Below are positions 25,594 through 34,258 of a stretch of DNA of 64,000 nt, one piece after another. Source of the DNA: Paenibacillus prosopidis. GTDB taxonomy: Bacteria > Bacillota > Bacilli > Paenibacillales > Paenibacillaceae. The number at the start of each line of letters is the position of its first letter. Position 1 is the first letter of the stretch. The stretch spans positions 357,599 to 421,598 of the forward strand of contig NZ_QPJD01000005.1 in assembly GCF_003337375.1 (NCBI RefSeq), in the 5' to 3' direction. The translations under genes and the position numbers were made by a program. The notes beneath the pieces were generated by a model. It did no database searches. It was not told the DNA's origin and saw only the letters and a list, made by a program, of their open reading frames with translations.

Positions 25594-27174
25594 TTGAAAG
25601 CAAAAAAAGTTGCAGTCATTTTTACCATCTTAGCACTATGTATGGGTTCTCTATTCGCATTCGGCGCATCAGCACAAGACCACGATGCAGCAGTCAAGAC
25701 GGATGCGGAAACGGCTGCCGAGCTTGGTTTGCTGCTTGGTGACGGAAGCGGCGTTAATGCGGCATATTTAGGCAAGAGCTCGACAAGGATGCAAGCCGCG
25801 ATCATTTCGCTGCGTCTTCAAGGACTTTTAGATGAGGCCATGGCTTACAAAGGTACCGCAAACTTCTCTGATGCGAGCCAGGTCAACAAAAATAATCAAG
25901 CTATTCTGGCTTACCTGAAAAACCATCCGGAGCACGGCTGGTCCGGTACGGGAAATAACAAATTTAATCCTTCCGAGAAAATTAGCTCCCAGCAGCTGTA
26001 CAAAGTACTTTTGGAAATACTCGGTTACAAGTCAGAAAAGGACTTTTCCTATGCGGAGACCGAGAAGTTCGCCGCGTCGAAAGGGCTGCAGCAAATCTCG
26101 GGCACTTCTTCCCTGACGAATGCCCATATCGCAACAGCGCTCGTTGAGTCGTTGTCCGTACATACGTCAAGCGGCGCTACTCTTTTTGCAGCACTGCAAT
26201 CCAAAGGCGTAATTTCCGCATCCGCGATGCTTCCAGATGATCAAATCTTGTTGAAGAAAAGCGACAAACTGGGTACCTTCTTCACCGATCAAAACGGACG
26301 CACGCTGTATTTCTTTACGAAGGACGCCGAGGACCAGAATTCCTGTCAGGATAAATGCTTGAGCAATTGGCCGATCTTCTATGCCGAGCATTTGCAAATA
26401 CCCGGCAGTTTGAATGCCGACGATTTCTCGGTATTGACACGTACCGACGGCACGAAGCAAACGACTTATAAAGGCTGGCCATTGTACTACTTTGTACAGG
26501 ATACGGCAGCCGGCGATGTAAAAGGCGAAGCGGTCGGCGGCGTATGGTTTGTGGCGAAATCCGACTATTCCGTCATGATTGGCACATCTACCGAATTAGG
26601 AAATTACTTAACCGACGATTATGGCCGCACCCTGTATTACTTTGACAAGGATACGCCGAAAATGAGCGCTTGCGAAGGCACTTGTCTAGCCAATTGGCCT
26701 GCTTATTCGGCGACAGGAATGAGTACCATTTCAACCTTGCCCGCCTCCGATCTCGGCTCGATTACCCGTTCGGATGGCAGCAAACAAACAACCTATAAAG
26801 GCTATCCGTTGTATTATTTCGTTAAGGACACCGAACACGGCGACATTAAAGGTCAGAATGTCAATCAAGTGTGGTTTGTCATCGATCCGGCCAAATTCAA
26901 TGGAACGACCGCACCGCAGGTCAAAACGTACCAGGTTGACATTAAGCAATTTTCGTTCGGGACGGAGCCGTTGACGGTTGAGGTTGGTTCCAAGGTGACC
27001 TTTACCAATTACGACGAAATGAAGCATAATGCTGTCGCGTTGGACGGTTCTTTCGAAACCCCGCTACTCGCCAAAGGGGAATCGCATACGATAACTCTGG
27101 AAAAAGCCGGCACCTACAATTATTTCTGCGCACCGCATAAGCAATTTATGACCGGCCAAATCATTGTAAAATAA
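25594..27174 (+). CDS. secreted redox-type protein: two Yx(F/W/Y)xxD repeat domains plus cupredoxin
   Basis: 526 residues, exported by a signal peptide (KKVAVIFTILALCMGSLFAFGASA). Residues about 30-200 resemble an alpha-helical S-layer-homology-like region. Two copies of the secreted-repeat domain (PF03640 type) follow, each with a pair of aromatic-x-x-D motifs (TLYFFTKD and PLYYFVQD; TLYYFDKD and PLYYFVKD) and a cysteine pair C-x3-C. The C-terminal 95 residues are a cupredoxin with copper ligands His in MKHNAV and Cys, His, Met in YFCAPHKQFM. TTG 25594 is seven bases after GGGAGGT. Likely extracellular electron-transfer or copper-binding function (inference). Followed 14 bp later by another cupredoxin. 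Confidence 0.85.
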   Translation: MKAKKVAVIFTILALCMGSLFAFGASAQDHDAAVKTDAETAAELGLLLGDGSGVNAAYLGKSSTRMQAAIISLRLQGLLDEAMAYKGTANFSDASQVNKNNQAILAYLKNHPEHGWSGTGNNKFNPSEKISSQQLYKVLLEILGYKSEKDFSYAETEKFAASKGLQQISGTSSLTNAHIATALVESLSVHTSSGATLFAALQSKGVISASAMLPDDQILLKKSDKLGTFFTDQNGRTLYFFTKDAEDQNSCQDKCLSNWPIFYAEHLQIPGSLNADDFSVLTRTDGTKQTTYKGWPLYYFVQDTAAGDVKGEAVGGVWFVAKSDYSVMIGTSTELGNYLTDDYGRTLYYFDKDTPKMSACEGTCLANWPAYSATGMSTISTLPASDLGSITRSDGSKQTTYKGYPLYYFVKDTEHGDIKGQNVNQVWFVIDPAKFNGTTAPQVKTYQVDIKQFSFGTEPLTVEVGSKVTFTNYDEMKHNAVALDGSFETPLLAKGESHTITLEKAGTYNYFCAPHKQFMTGQIIVK

Positions 27175-27188
27175 GAGGGGATAGGATC

Positions 27189-27881
27189 ATGCTAAGACAC
27201 CATCGAACATTATTGCTGTTCCTAAGTCTCTTGTTTTGTGTCATTCTCATTTCCGCATGCGGATCGAAAGAAGAGCCTGCTTCTGAACAGCCGGATATTG
27301 TGGCGGCTTCCCCGGACACGACACCGGAAATGTCGCCGGAAACGACGGAAAAGCCTGTAACGGAGCAGGAAAGTCCTTCTGAGAAGCCGACGGAAACAGA
27401 ATCCCCCGCGGACAATCCAAAACAGACCAGCACACCTGCAGCCACTCCTGCCGTTACGGACAAACCGAAGGCAGAGTCAACAAGCAGCGTCCATACAGGC
27501 GAGCACTCTTCCGGAGAAACCGACAGTCCAGAGAAGGATGATACACCTAAGAAGACCGCGAGTCCGCAGTCAACGCCGAAGCCAACTTCTCCGCCTGCAG
27601 ACACCCCCTCCTCCGAGTCAACCGGAGAAGTGCATGTCGTGGAAATCGTAAACTTCGGCTTCTCTCCAAGCGAGCTGACGATCAAAGCGGGAGACACCGT
27701 TAAATTCATCAATAAGGATGCGGTTGGACATAGCGCTACTGCGAATGACGATTCCTTCGATACCGGAATGCTCGAGCAAGACAAAGCAAAAGAAGTTACA
27801 TTTTCCAAGGATGGAGAATTCTCTTATTATTGCTTGCCTCATCCGGGCATGAAGGGAACGATCGTCGTTGAAGCCAAATGA
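27189..27881 (+). CDS. cupredoxin lipoprotein
   Basis: A 230-residue lipoprotein. The signal peptide ends in lipobox ISAC, followed by about 115 residues of Pro/Thr/Ser/Glu-rich linker that would span the cell wall. A plastocyanin-like domain comes last, with copper ligands in VGHSA and YYCLPHPGM. It shares the C-terminal copper domain with the preceding gene and is almost certainly cotranscribed with it. The long linker suggests the domain reaches an extracellular partner. A terminator follows, then an ECF sigma/anti-sigma pair. Confidence 0.87.
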   Translation: MLRHHRTLLLFLSLLFCVILISACGSKEEPASEQPDIVAASPDTTPEMSPETTEKPVTEQESPSEKPTETESPADNPKQTSTPAATPAVTDKPKAESTSSVHTGEHSSGETDSPEKDDTPKKTASPQSTPKPTSPPADTPSSESTGEVHVVEIVNFGFSPSELTIKAGDTVKFINKDAVGHSATANDDSFDTGMLEQDKAKEVTFSKDGEFSYYCLPHPGMKGTIVVEAK

Positions 27882-27891
27882 TCGAATGATG

Positions 27892-27923
27892 GAGGGAAAC
27901 CGTTTACGGTTTCCCTCTCTTTT
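27892..27923 (+). terminator. intrinsic terminator after the cupredoxin operon
   Basis: Perfect 11-bp stem GAGGGAAACCG / CGGTTTCCCTC with TTTA loop, followed by TCTTTT. Located 10 bp after the lipoprotein stop. Confidence 0.88.
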
Positions 27924-27967
27924 GGTAAGATGAAGTTTATTTCAGCCTGTTCTGGAGGCCACACGAT

Positions 27968-28540
27968 ATGCGGAATCTTTCCGATTATGAGCTTATGCAG
28001 CTCGTCAAAAGCAAGCAGCATAAGGCACTTTCCATTTTATACGACCGATATGCATCTCTCATCTATTCCTATGCCATGAAAACGCTGAGAGATGAGCCGG
28101 CAGCCAGAGATATCGTCCAATCGGTGTTCATGCGGTTATGGACAACCGATTCGGGCTATAATCCCGATAAAGGCCGGTTTTCCAGCTGGCTGTTGACCAT
28201 TACCCGCAATATGACGATCGACTTCCTGCGCAAAGAACGGCGGGAAAGCATAAGCCTCGTCCCTTTCGAGCCGGAGCAGATGGAGCGAATTCCGGATGAA
28301 TTCGCGGTATCTCCGGAAGACAGCGTCGTGAGGGATTCGCAAAAGGAACAGATTCGCAGCGCGTATCAACATTTATCGAAACAACAGATTATGCTCCTGG
28401 AGCATTTTTATTGGCAGGGATTCAGCTTAAGCGAGCTGGCTGCAATCTACAATCAGCCGCTTGGAACGGTAAAAAACCGTCTGCATCAGGCATTGAAAAT
28501 ATTACGAAGGCATCTTCTGGCGGAGGGGGAAGGAATATGA
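27968..28540 (+). CDS. ECF sigma factor (SigK-like)
   Basis: A 190-residue group 4 sigma factor: region 2 KALSILYDRYASLIYSYAMKTL, AARDIVQSVFMRLW, WLLTITRNMTIDFLRKERR; region 4 HLSKQQIMLLEHFYWQGFSLSELAAIYNQPLGTVKNRLHQALKILRRHL. GGAGG is nine bases before ATG 27968. Its stop overlaps the start of the anti-sigma gene (ATGA), a coupling typical of ECF pairs. It lies 45 bp after the cupredoxin operon terminator, so the exported copper proteins are candidate targets (inference). Confidence 0.92.
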   Translation: MRNLSDYELMQLVKSKQHKALSILYDRYASLIYSYAMKTLRDEPAARDIVQSVFMRLWTTDSGYNPDKGRFSSWLLTITRNMTIDFLRKERRESISLVPFEPEQMERIPDEFAVSPEDSVVRDSQKEQIRSAYQHLSKQQIMLLEHFYWQGFSLSELAAIYNQPLGTVKNRLHQALKILRRHLLAEGEGI

Positions 28541-29292
28541 TGCGCGAAAATGAGCAAAAACACGTTTGCGACTTGTGTCTGGATTATATATCCGGCGTGT
28601 GTACAGATGAAGAAAGACTAGCCTTCGAGCATCATCTTCCCGATTGTGCCGACTGCCAGGCCGAAATCGATGAGCTTCGCATCGTATGGGAGGCGTTACC
28701 CGAAAACATGGAACGAATCGAGCCGCCAAAAGATTTGAAGCAGCAAGTAATGGACGCTGTGTTGGCTGTGGAGACTGGCAGCGATCATTCGAAATCCGCA
28801 AGTAGACGTCTTGTCATCAAGCGGTGGAGATCGTTTGCAGCCATTGCCGTTGTGGCCGCTTTCTTCATTATAGGCTCTATCTGGAATTATCAGCTGTACC
28901 GCGAACGGTCGGCCGCTCCCCTCCCATTGGAGCAAGCTTTAAACATTCCCGCAGCACAAATCGAGCGTCTGGTCTCACTGAAGCCGGAAACATCGGAAGC
29001 AAACCGTTCCTATGGCGTCGCATGCATTGTCGATAACGGGCAAAGCAAACAGTTCATCGTATACGTGTTCGGGGCGCAGGCTACAACGGATACGCAAGCT
29101 TACCAAGTCTGGCTGCTCCAGGACGGTGAGCGCAGAAGCGCCGGCACGTTCCGCGTCGACGAGCGGGGAATCGGCGTATTGGCGATGCCGATTGCTTCGG
29201 ATAGCCTCAGCTTTGATGCGGTCGGCATCACGCTGGAACCGGATGACCGCGGCGATCAGCCGCGCGGCGAGAAAAAGTTCGGATCTGTTTAG
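28537..29292 (+). CDS. RskA-type transmembrane anti-sigma factor
   Basis: A 251-residue protein that would hold the preceding sigma factor at the membrane. Cytoplasmic residues 1-90 contain the zinc anti-sigma signature H-x3-C-x2-C (EHHLPDCADC), with additional CDLC near the start. One transmembrane helix at about 96-113 (SFAAIAVVAAFFIIGSIW) follows. The outer domain is of RskA type, with QAYQVWLLQDGERRSAGTF. ATG 28537 is seven bases after GGAGGGGG; ATG 28540 also exists. Regulated proteolysis of this protein is the expected activation route. Confidence 0.9.
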   Translation: MMRENEQKHVCDLCLDYISGVCTDEERLAFEHHLPDCADCQAEIDELRIVWEALPENMERIEPPKDLKQQVMDAVLAVETGSDHSKSASRRLVIKRWRSFAAIAVVAAFFIIGSIWNYQLYRERSAAPLPLEQALNIPAAQIERLVSLKPETSEANRSYGVACIVDNGQSKQFIVYVFGAQATTDTQAYQVWLLQDGERRSAGTFRVDERGIGVLAMPIASDSLSFDAVGITLEPDDRGDQPRGEKKFGSV

Positions 29293-29310
29293 CTGGTCAT
29301 CATATGCAGG

Positions 29311-29346
29311 AAAAACCTAACGGAATAGCTCCGTTAGGTTTTTTTG
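29311..29346. terminator. bidirectional terminator
   Basis: AACCTAACGGA / TCCGTTAGGTT stem with A-run before and T-run after, between the convergent anti-sigma and GDPD genes. Confidence 0.88.
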
Positions 29347-29370
29347 CGTGTAGTTGAGGACTTTGTGTTT

Positions 29371-30219
29371 TTATTTCTGCAAATAATTCAATAATTGCCG
29401 GGAATAATCGGTTTGAATCATGTTAACCTTTCTCGCAATTCCCCAACCCCAACCGTCAGCGTCATTTTTGAGCGATTTAACATCGGAGTGTCCGGCGCAT
29501 AACGAATCCCACATCGTGTTCATCCAGACTCTGCATGTTCCGGCGAACATACGAAACGCTTCTTCAATCGAAAATGGACTGGCTTCATCCTCAAAGATGA
29601 ACTCGACCGCCTTTGGTTTGATTTTCGCAAGCAAGGCATTCGGGTCATGCAGCAAATGCGCATTGCCGGCATGAATGATTTGCATATACTCGGGGCGAAT
29701 CGGCTTTGATTCCAGGAACGCCGCGACTTCATCCGGATCGGCATCGCTTTTGAACAAGCCGTGGTCCACAGTTCCGGTTTCCAGCAAAACTTGATAAACC
29801 TGCTCCCGGATATCCCAGCATTTGTCCAAATTGACGAACACCTTGCCTTTTACAAGCTTCATGACTTCCTCAAGCGTCGGAATCTGCTCCCTGGTGAACC
29901 CCGCAGTTTCTCCGCCTTGTGCTCGCTTTACTTGAAAGGAAAGCAGCTTTTCATAACTGAGATCAGCAATAGCTCCGCTTCCGCTCGTCATTCGATTCAC
30001 CGTTTCGTCATGCATTAAAATCAGTTTTCCGTCACGCGTTCTTTGCACGTCGATCTCGATCATATCGACGCCTAAAGCGATCGCATTGCTAATGGCCGGC
30101 AATGTATTTTCCGGCGCATAAAGCCAGTCGCCCCGGTGGGCGACCACCATGATTCGGCCGTTCGGATCATTAAACTCGGAATAAATTTGATTAAAGCGAT
30201 TCGGATTATTTATCTTCAT
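29371..30219 (-). CDS. glycerophosphodiester phosphodiesterase, intracellular
   Basis: A 282-residue GDPD without signal peptide, expected to hydrolyse deacylated phospholipids to glycerol 3-phosphate and an alcohol. Catalytic motifs are VAHRGDWLYAPENTLPAI (His, Arg, Glu), MIEIDVQRTRDGKLILMHDETVNR (Glu, Asp, His) and the later VNLDKCW. ATG 30219 follows CAGGAG; the frame extends to 30243, overlapping the permease stop. It is the last gene of the IMPase-GDPD/pectinesterase-ABC operon, which suggests that the ABC system brings in its substrate. Confidence 0.9.
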   Translation of the reverse strand: MKINNPNRFNQIYSEFNDPNGRIMVVAHRGDWLYAPENTLPAISNAIALGVDMIEIDVQRTRDGKLILMHDETVNRMTSGSGAIADLSYEKLLSFQVKRAQGGETAGFTREQIPTLEEVMKLVKGKVFVNLDKCWDIREQVYQVLLETGTVDHGLFKSDADPDEVAAFLESKPIRPEYMQIIHAGNAHLLHDPNALLAKIKPKAVEFIFEDEASPFSIEEAFRMFAGTCRVWMNTMWDSLCAGHSDVKSLKNDADGWGWGIARKVNMIQTDYSRQLLNYLQK

Positions 30220-30239
30220 TGTTATATATCTCCTGTTTA

Positions 30240-31964
30240 TCAACGATTACTGTTTCTTCCATAAATCAAATAGAGCGAAATGCTGGAAATGATCATAATC
30301 ACAACCGAATAAACCAATGAAACAGCCTTCGTATCGACTTCGCTGCTGACTGCGTTTTCAGAAACGCTGCTGGTGATGACGATCGAGAGGGGCTGCAACA
30401 GCGGGTGGTACAAAAAGGCCGTCACATCATAATTTACGAGCAACCCGTTAAAATTAAGGGCGATTACCGCCAAGGCTGTCGGAAGAATCATCGGCAGAAT
30501 GACCCTCCTGAACGTATAAAACGTCTTCGCTCCCATACTTTTAGCTGCTTCTTCCAATGAGCCGTCAATGCCGAAGAACGAAGCTTTGATCAATCGGATG
30601 GAAAACGGGATTGAAACCACAATATATGCAAGCAGCATGATCCAAATGCTTCCAACCAAAACATAATTGCCGACGAGCCACTTTGGCGTATTGTAAGTGT
30701 ATATCAACCCGAGCGCGATCATGGAGCTAGGAAGGAGCCAGGGAATCAACGTTGCATACTCCAGCGATCTTGTAACCAGCTTGTTGTTGCTCTTATGCAA
30801 GATTCGGGCAACGATCAGACAGAGTACCACGACCAATACAGCAGCCCCGAGGCAGTAAAACAAACTGACCAAATAAGGCTTGTACCCGTTCGGTTGGCTA
30901 AATACATAAATATAATTGGAAAGCGTTAATCGGTCCAAAGATATGATCCCGTTAGCGATACTATAGGAATCTGTAAATGAAAAGACGAAAATGATCGCCA
31001 ACGGCAGCAAATAGATCACAAATAACAAGTAAGCCGCGGCGTGCATCAAGAAGTTCGTCGGTTTATTTGCGATCTTTTTCTTTTGAATTCTGGAAGACAC
31101 TTTCGAGACGGCTGTAAAATTTTCATCCATATCTTTTCGCATCAGAAAGGTCAGAATAAGAAACGTAGCCAGCCCCAATATAATCGACAATGCTGCGGCG
31201 ACTCCTCTGGAATACTCGCTGCCAGCCAAAATGAGTATAATCGAGTTGATCGACTGGAAGTGATCTCCCCCTTGGATCATAGGAGAAGACAAAGCGGTAA
31301 TACCCGTATGAAAATTTAATATCGTGATTGCGATAATCGACGGTTTCAACACAGGCAGAACGATCTGTGTAATAATTCTGAACTCGGAAGCCCCCATATT
31401 CCGGGCGACTTCAATCGTTTGATAATCGATCCTTCTTAACGCCGTGGACAGGAAAATTACGTGATTTGACGTGATAGCGAAGGTCATTACGAACAGTACG
31501 GCGCCATATCCGGTAAACCAATTCGGATCCAGATCGGAGAAAATTCGCATAAGCAATTGGGTAACAACGCCGGATGGACCGTATACATATTGATAACCTG
31601 CGATCAGAATGATGCCGTGACACACCAGTGTGGTGAAATAGCCGAGCTTTAATATTTTCGCGCCTCTGATATCAAAGTATTCGGTGACCATGACGAGAAA
31701 AACCCCTGCAATATTCACCGTAATCATCAGTGAAAAGGCCAGGATGAAGCTGTTTAACAAGCTTTTCATCGCCTTGCCGGAATGCCATAATTGCCGAAAC
31801 GGTTCAAACGTGAACGAGCCGTCTTTTATAAATGTCTTCAGGAGCAGGCTCAAATTCGGGTACATCAGAAAGGCGACAATAAACCATATGAGAAAAAGCG
31901 CGACTGCTATTCCCATCAGTCTGGATGGGCTTAACCATCGTTTCATTGCATGATTTGTATTCAT
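30240..31964 (-). CDS. ABC transporter permease, two fused permease domains
   Basis: A 574-residue inner-membrane permease made of two tandem BPD domains of about six helices each. Each domain carries an EAA-like loop, e.g. EVARNMGASEFRIITQIVLP and EAAKSMGAKTFYTFRRVILP. This two-in-one layout is usual in iron(III), 2-aminoethylphosphonate and related type I importers. ATG 31964 is five bases after GAGGTGG. It partners with the adjacent ATPase and lipoprotein; the downstream GDPD shares the transcript. Confidence 0.9.
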   Translation of the reverse strand: MNTNHAMKRWLSPSRLMGIAVALFLIWFIVAFLMYPNLSLLLKTFIKDGSFTFEPFRQLWHSGKAMKSLLNSFILAFSLMITVNIAGVFLVMVTEYFDIRGAKILKLGYFTTLVCHGIILIAGYQYVYGPSGVVTQLLMRIFSDLDPNWFTGYGAVLFVMTFAITSNHVIFLSTALRRIDYQTIEVARNMGASEFRIITQIVLPVLKPSIIAITILNFHTGITALSSPMIQGGDHFQSINSIILILAGSEYSRGVAAALSIILGLATFLILTFLMRKDMDENFTAVSKVSSRIQKKKIANKPTNFLMHAAAYLLFVIYLLPLAIIFVFSFTDSYSIANGIISLDRLTLSNYIYVFSQPNGYKPYLVSLFYCLGAAVLVVVLCLIVARILHKSNNKLVTRSLEYATLIPWLLPSSMIALGLIYTYNTPKWLVGNYVLVGSIWIMLLAYIVVSIPFSIRLIKASFFGIDGSLEEAAKSMGAKTFYTFRRVILPMILPTALAVIALNFNGLLVNYDVTAFLYHPLLQPLSIVITSSVSENAVSSEVDTKAVSLVYSVVIMIISSISLYLIYGRNSNR

Positions 31965-31975
31965 CTCGCCCACCT

Positions 31976-32989
31976 CTAAAATTGCATGATATCATCGGCA
32001 TTCAAGAACAAGCTGATTTCTTGACCGTTGATATAGGACATAGATCCATCATTTTTTTCCACATTTCGGATCAAGACGCCATCTACATCGTACGTATATT
32101 TTGTATAGATACCGTTGAACTCGTTCTCGACTACTCTAGCTTTTAAACAAACCGGTTTATGGATGGCCGGCGGGAGAGAGAGTGAGATTCGCTCCAGTCT
32201 GATATATCCGGGCTTTGACAGATCAAACTGCCGCCCGGTTTGCTGATTGATTTGCCGCAAAACCGGTTCATTCAGCCTGTTGATATCGCCGATAAACTCA
32301 CATACGAAACGCGAACCGGATTTGTTGTAAATTTCGTGAGGCGTCCCGATTTGCTCGATTTTCCCTTTGTTATAAACCGCAATGCGATCCGACAACGTCA
32401 AGGCTTCTTCCTGGTCATGGGTAACGTAAATCGTGGTAATGCCAAAATCATTTTGCAATCTTTTCAGCTCCGCTCTCATCTGTCCGCGCAGCTTGGCGTC
32501 CAGGTTGGAGAGCGGTTCGTCCAGCACGAGAATATTCGGCTTTAGCACCAGCGCCCTCGCGATCGCAACCCGCTGCTGCTGACCGCCGGATAATTCCGAA
32601 ACATTTTTGTTAAGCTGCTGCTCGTTCAAATCGACTTTGTTAGCCATTTCCGTTATGATTCGATGGATTTCATCCTTGGGCAATTTTTGGACTTTCAGTC
32701 CGAAAGCAATATTCTCATAGACACTCATCGTCGGGAATAGCGCGTAGCTCTGAAATACAATGCCGATCTTTCGCTGTTCCACGGGAAGGTGCGTCATGTC
32801 TTTGCCACCCACCATAATTTTGCCCTTGCTGGGAATGATGAATCCGACCAGGCTGCGCAGCGTTGTCGTTTTCCCGCAGCCGGACGGTCCTAGCAAAGTG
32901 AAAAATTCGCCTTCCTTTACGGTGAAATTCATCGCTTCCACCGCGACGAAGTCATTGTATTTAATTTCGACATTTTGAAATTCAATCAT
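31976..32989 (-). CDS. ABC transporter ATP-binding protein (PotA/FbpC-like)
   Basis: A 337-residue importer ATPase. Walker A GPSGCGKTT, Q-loop VFQSYALFPTMSVYENI, signature LSGGQQQR, Walker B ILVLDEPLSNLD, H-loop VTHDQEEA, and a C-terminal TOBE-like regulatory region (LERISLSLPP...ARVVENEFNGIYTKY). It energises the permease encoded 11 bp downstream. The 84-bp gap to the binding-protein gene holds a perfect hairpin that may reduce its expression relative to the binding protein. Confidence 0.92.
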   Translation of the reverse strand: MIEFQNVEIKYNDFVAVEAMNFTVKEGEFFTLLGPSGCGKTTTLRSLVGFIIPSKGKIMVGGKDMTHLPVEQRKIGIVFQSYALFPTMSVYENIAFGLKVQKLPKDEIHRIITEMANKVDLNEQQLNKNVSELSGGQQQRVAIARALVLKPNILVLDEPLSNLDAKLRGQMRAELKRLQNDFGITTIYVTHDQEEALTLSDRIAVYNKGKIEQIGTPHEIYNKSGSRFVCEFIGDINRLNEPVLRQINQQTGRQFDLSKPGYIRLERISLSLPPAIHKPVCLKARVVENEFNGIYTKYTYDVDGVLIRNVEKNDGSMSYINGQEISLFLNADDIMQF

Positions 32990-33016
32990 CTGGTTGTCTC
33001 CTTATACAGAGTAGAA

Positions 33017-33050
33017 ATATGGATATTCGCCTTGCGGCGAATATCCATAT
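33017..33050 (-). repeat. perfect 15-bp hairpin between binding-protein and ATPase genes
   Basis: ATATGGATATTCGCC / GGCGAATATCCATAT around TTGC. No T-run follows, so it is probably an mRNA-stabilising or processing structure rather than a terminator. Confidence 0.75.
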
Positions 33051-33073
33051 AAATGAACTGGCGGATCAGGTCA

Positions 33074-34216
33074 TTATTTCATGATCTGCAATTCAATTTT
33101 CTGTACCCATTGATCGATATGGTCGGATACGAATTTCCAATCGATTTCCTGGACAGTAACGGCACTGGCGATGTCTTTCACTTTTTGAGGAGCATCCTTA
33201 AGCGCATCTTTATTGGCAGGGAAGTAACTGAATTTTGCTGCAAACGGCCCCTGAACCTCGGCAGTGCCGAACCAATCGATAAATTGTTTGGCCGCATCGG
33301 CATTTTTCGCGCCTTTGACAAGCGCTACCGATTCCACCAGATGAGGCACCCCGACTTTGGGGGATACGATATCCATTTGGATGTTGAATTTTTGCTCAAA
33401 GTCTGCAATCCCGCTGGACCACACCGGACTAATGGGCTGCTCTTTCTTAGATAAAGTCTCGAAGAGGTCTTCCCCTTGCTTCAACTGGCGTCCATTTTGG
33501 TAAAACTTGGTCAATTCATCCCAACCTTGTTTGGAGATGCCGTATTCGCCGTTCGGGTCTTGATACCGCATCAGAATCCCTGCAAGAACGGATCTCATTG
33601 TAGCTCCGCCTGAAGTTAAGATCGCGTATTTCCCCTGATACTGCGAGTTGTTCCACAGATCGGGCCAGTCGGTCGGCGCGGTATCCTTCGTGTATACGTT
33701 TTTATCATACATCATTAAAATCGCTTGCTTTGCAGTGGCGTGATAATAATCGCCGCTGTCGTTCAATCCCGAATCGACTTGCTCCGCCCAAGCAGGAACG
33801 TACTTTTCAAGCATGTCCTGTTTTTTGAATTTTTCATAGTCGATGCTGGTCAATCCCCAAATAACATCGGCAACCGGATTATTTTTTTCGGCAATCAGAC
33901 GATTAGCCAGATCGCCTCCTCCGGCATTCACGAATTGCACATCGATTCCTTTCTTGGCTGCTTCCTGCTGAACCCATTCCGCTCTGCCTTGACCGCCGGC
34001 ATTTGTGTAGACGACAACCTTCTTTTTATCCGCCGTGGAGTTTGCCGGCTGTGTATTGCCCGAGTCTTGATTGGAAGCGGCCGCTTCCTTGTCAGCTGCC
34101 GGCGTTTCACCGGATGAACCGGCGTTCGAAGCGGAATTGCCTCCGCATGCGGAAAGTACCCCCAGGATTAGTACAATTAAGCTTGTTAGTATCAGTCTGT
34201 TTTTGAAGCCTTTCAT
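33074..34216 (-). CDS. ABC transporter substrate-binding lipoprotein
   Basis: A 380-residue extracellular solute-binding protein. The signal peptide has lipobox LSAC, followed by a Ser/Asn/Ala-rich linker and a periplasmic-binding fold with VVVYTNAGGQGRAEWVQQEA, ADVIWGLTSIDYEKF, ILMMYDKNVY and a WPDLWNNSQYQGKYAI stretch. It resembles the family-1 binding proteins for ferric iron or 2-aminoethylphosphonate; the ligand cannot be read directly. Genomic context (two GDPDs and an IMPase) suggests a phosphorylated organic compound. AAAGGGTG precedes ATG 34216. Confidence 0.88.
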   Translation of the reverse strand: MKGFKNRLILTSLIVLILGVLSACGGNSASNAGSSGETPAADKEAAASNQDSGNTQPANSTADKKKVVVYTNAGGQGRAEWVQQEAAKKGIDVQFVNAGGGDLANRLIAEKNNPVADVIWGLTSIDYEKFKKQDMLEKYVPAWAEQVDSGLNDSGDYYHATAKQAILMMYDKNVYTKDTAPTDWPDLWNNSQYQGKYAILTSGGATMRSVLAGILMRYQDPNGEYGISKQGWDELTKFYQNGRQLKQGEDLFETLSKKEQPISPVWSSGIADFEQKFNIQMDIVSPKVGVPHLVESVALVKGAKNADAAKQFIDWFGTAEVQGPFAAKFSYFPANKDALKDAPQKVKDIASAVTVQEIDWKFVSDHIDQWVQKIELQIMK

Positions 34217-34258
34217 TTTGTTTTCACCCTTTCAATGTGGTAAGAATTCTGTAGATTA

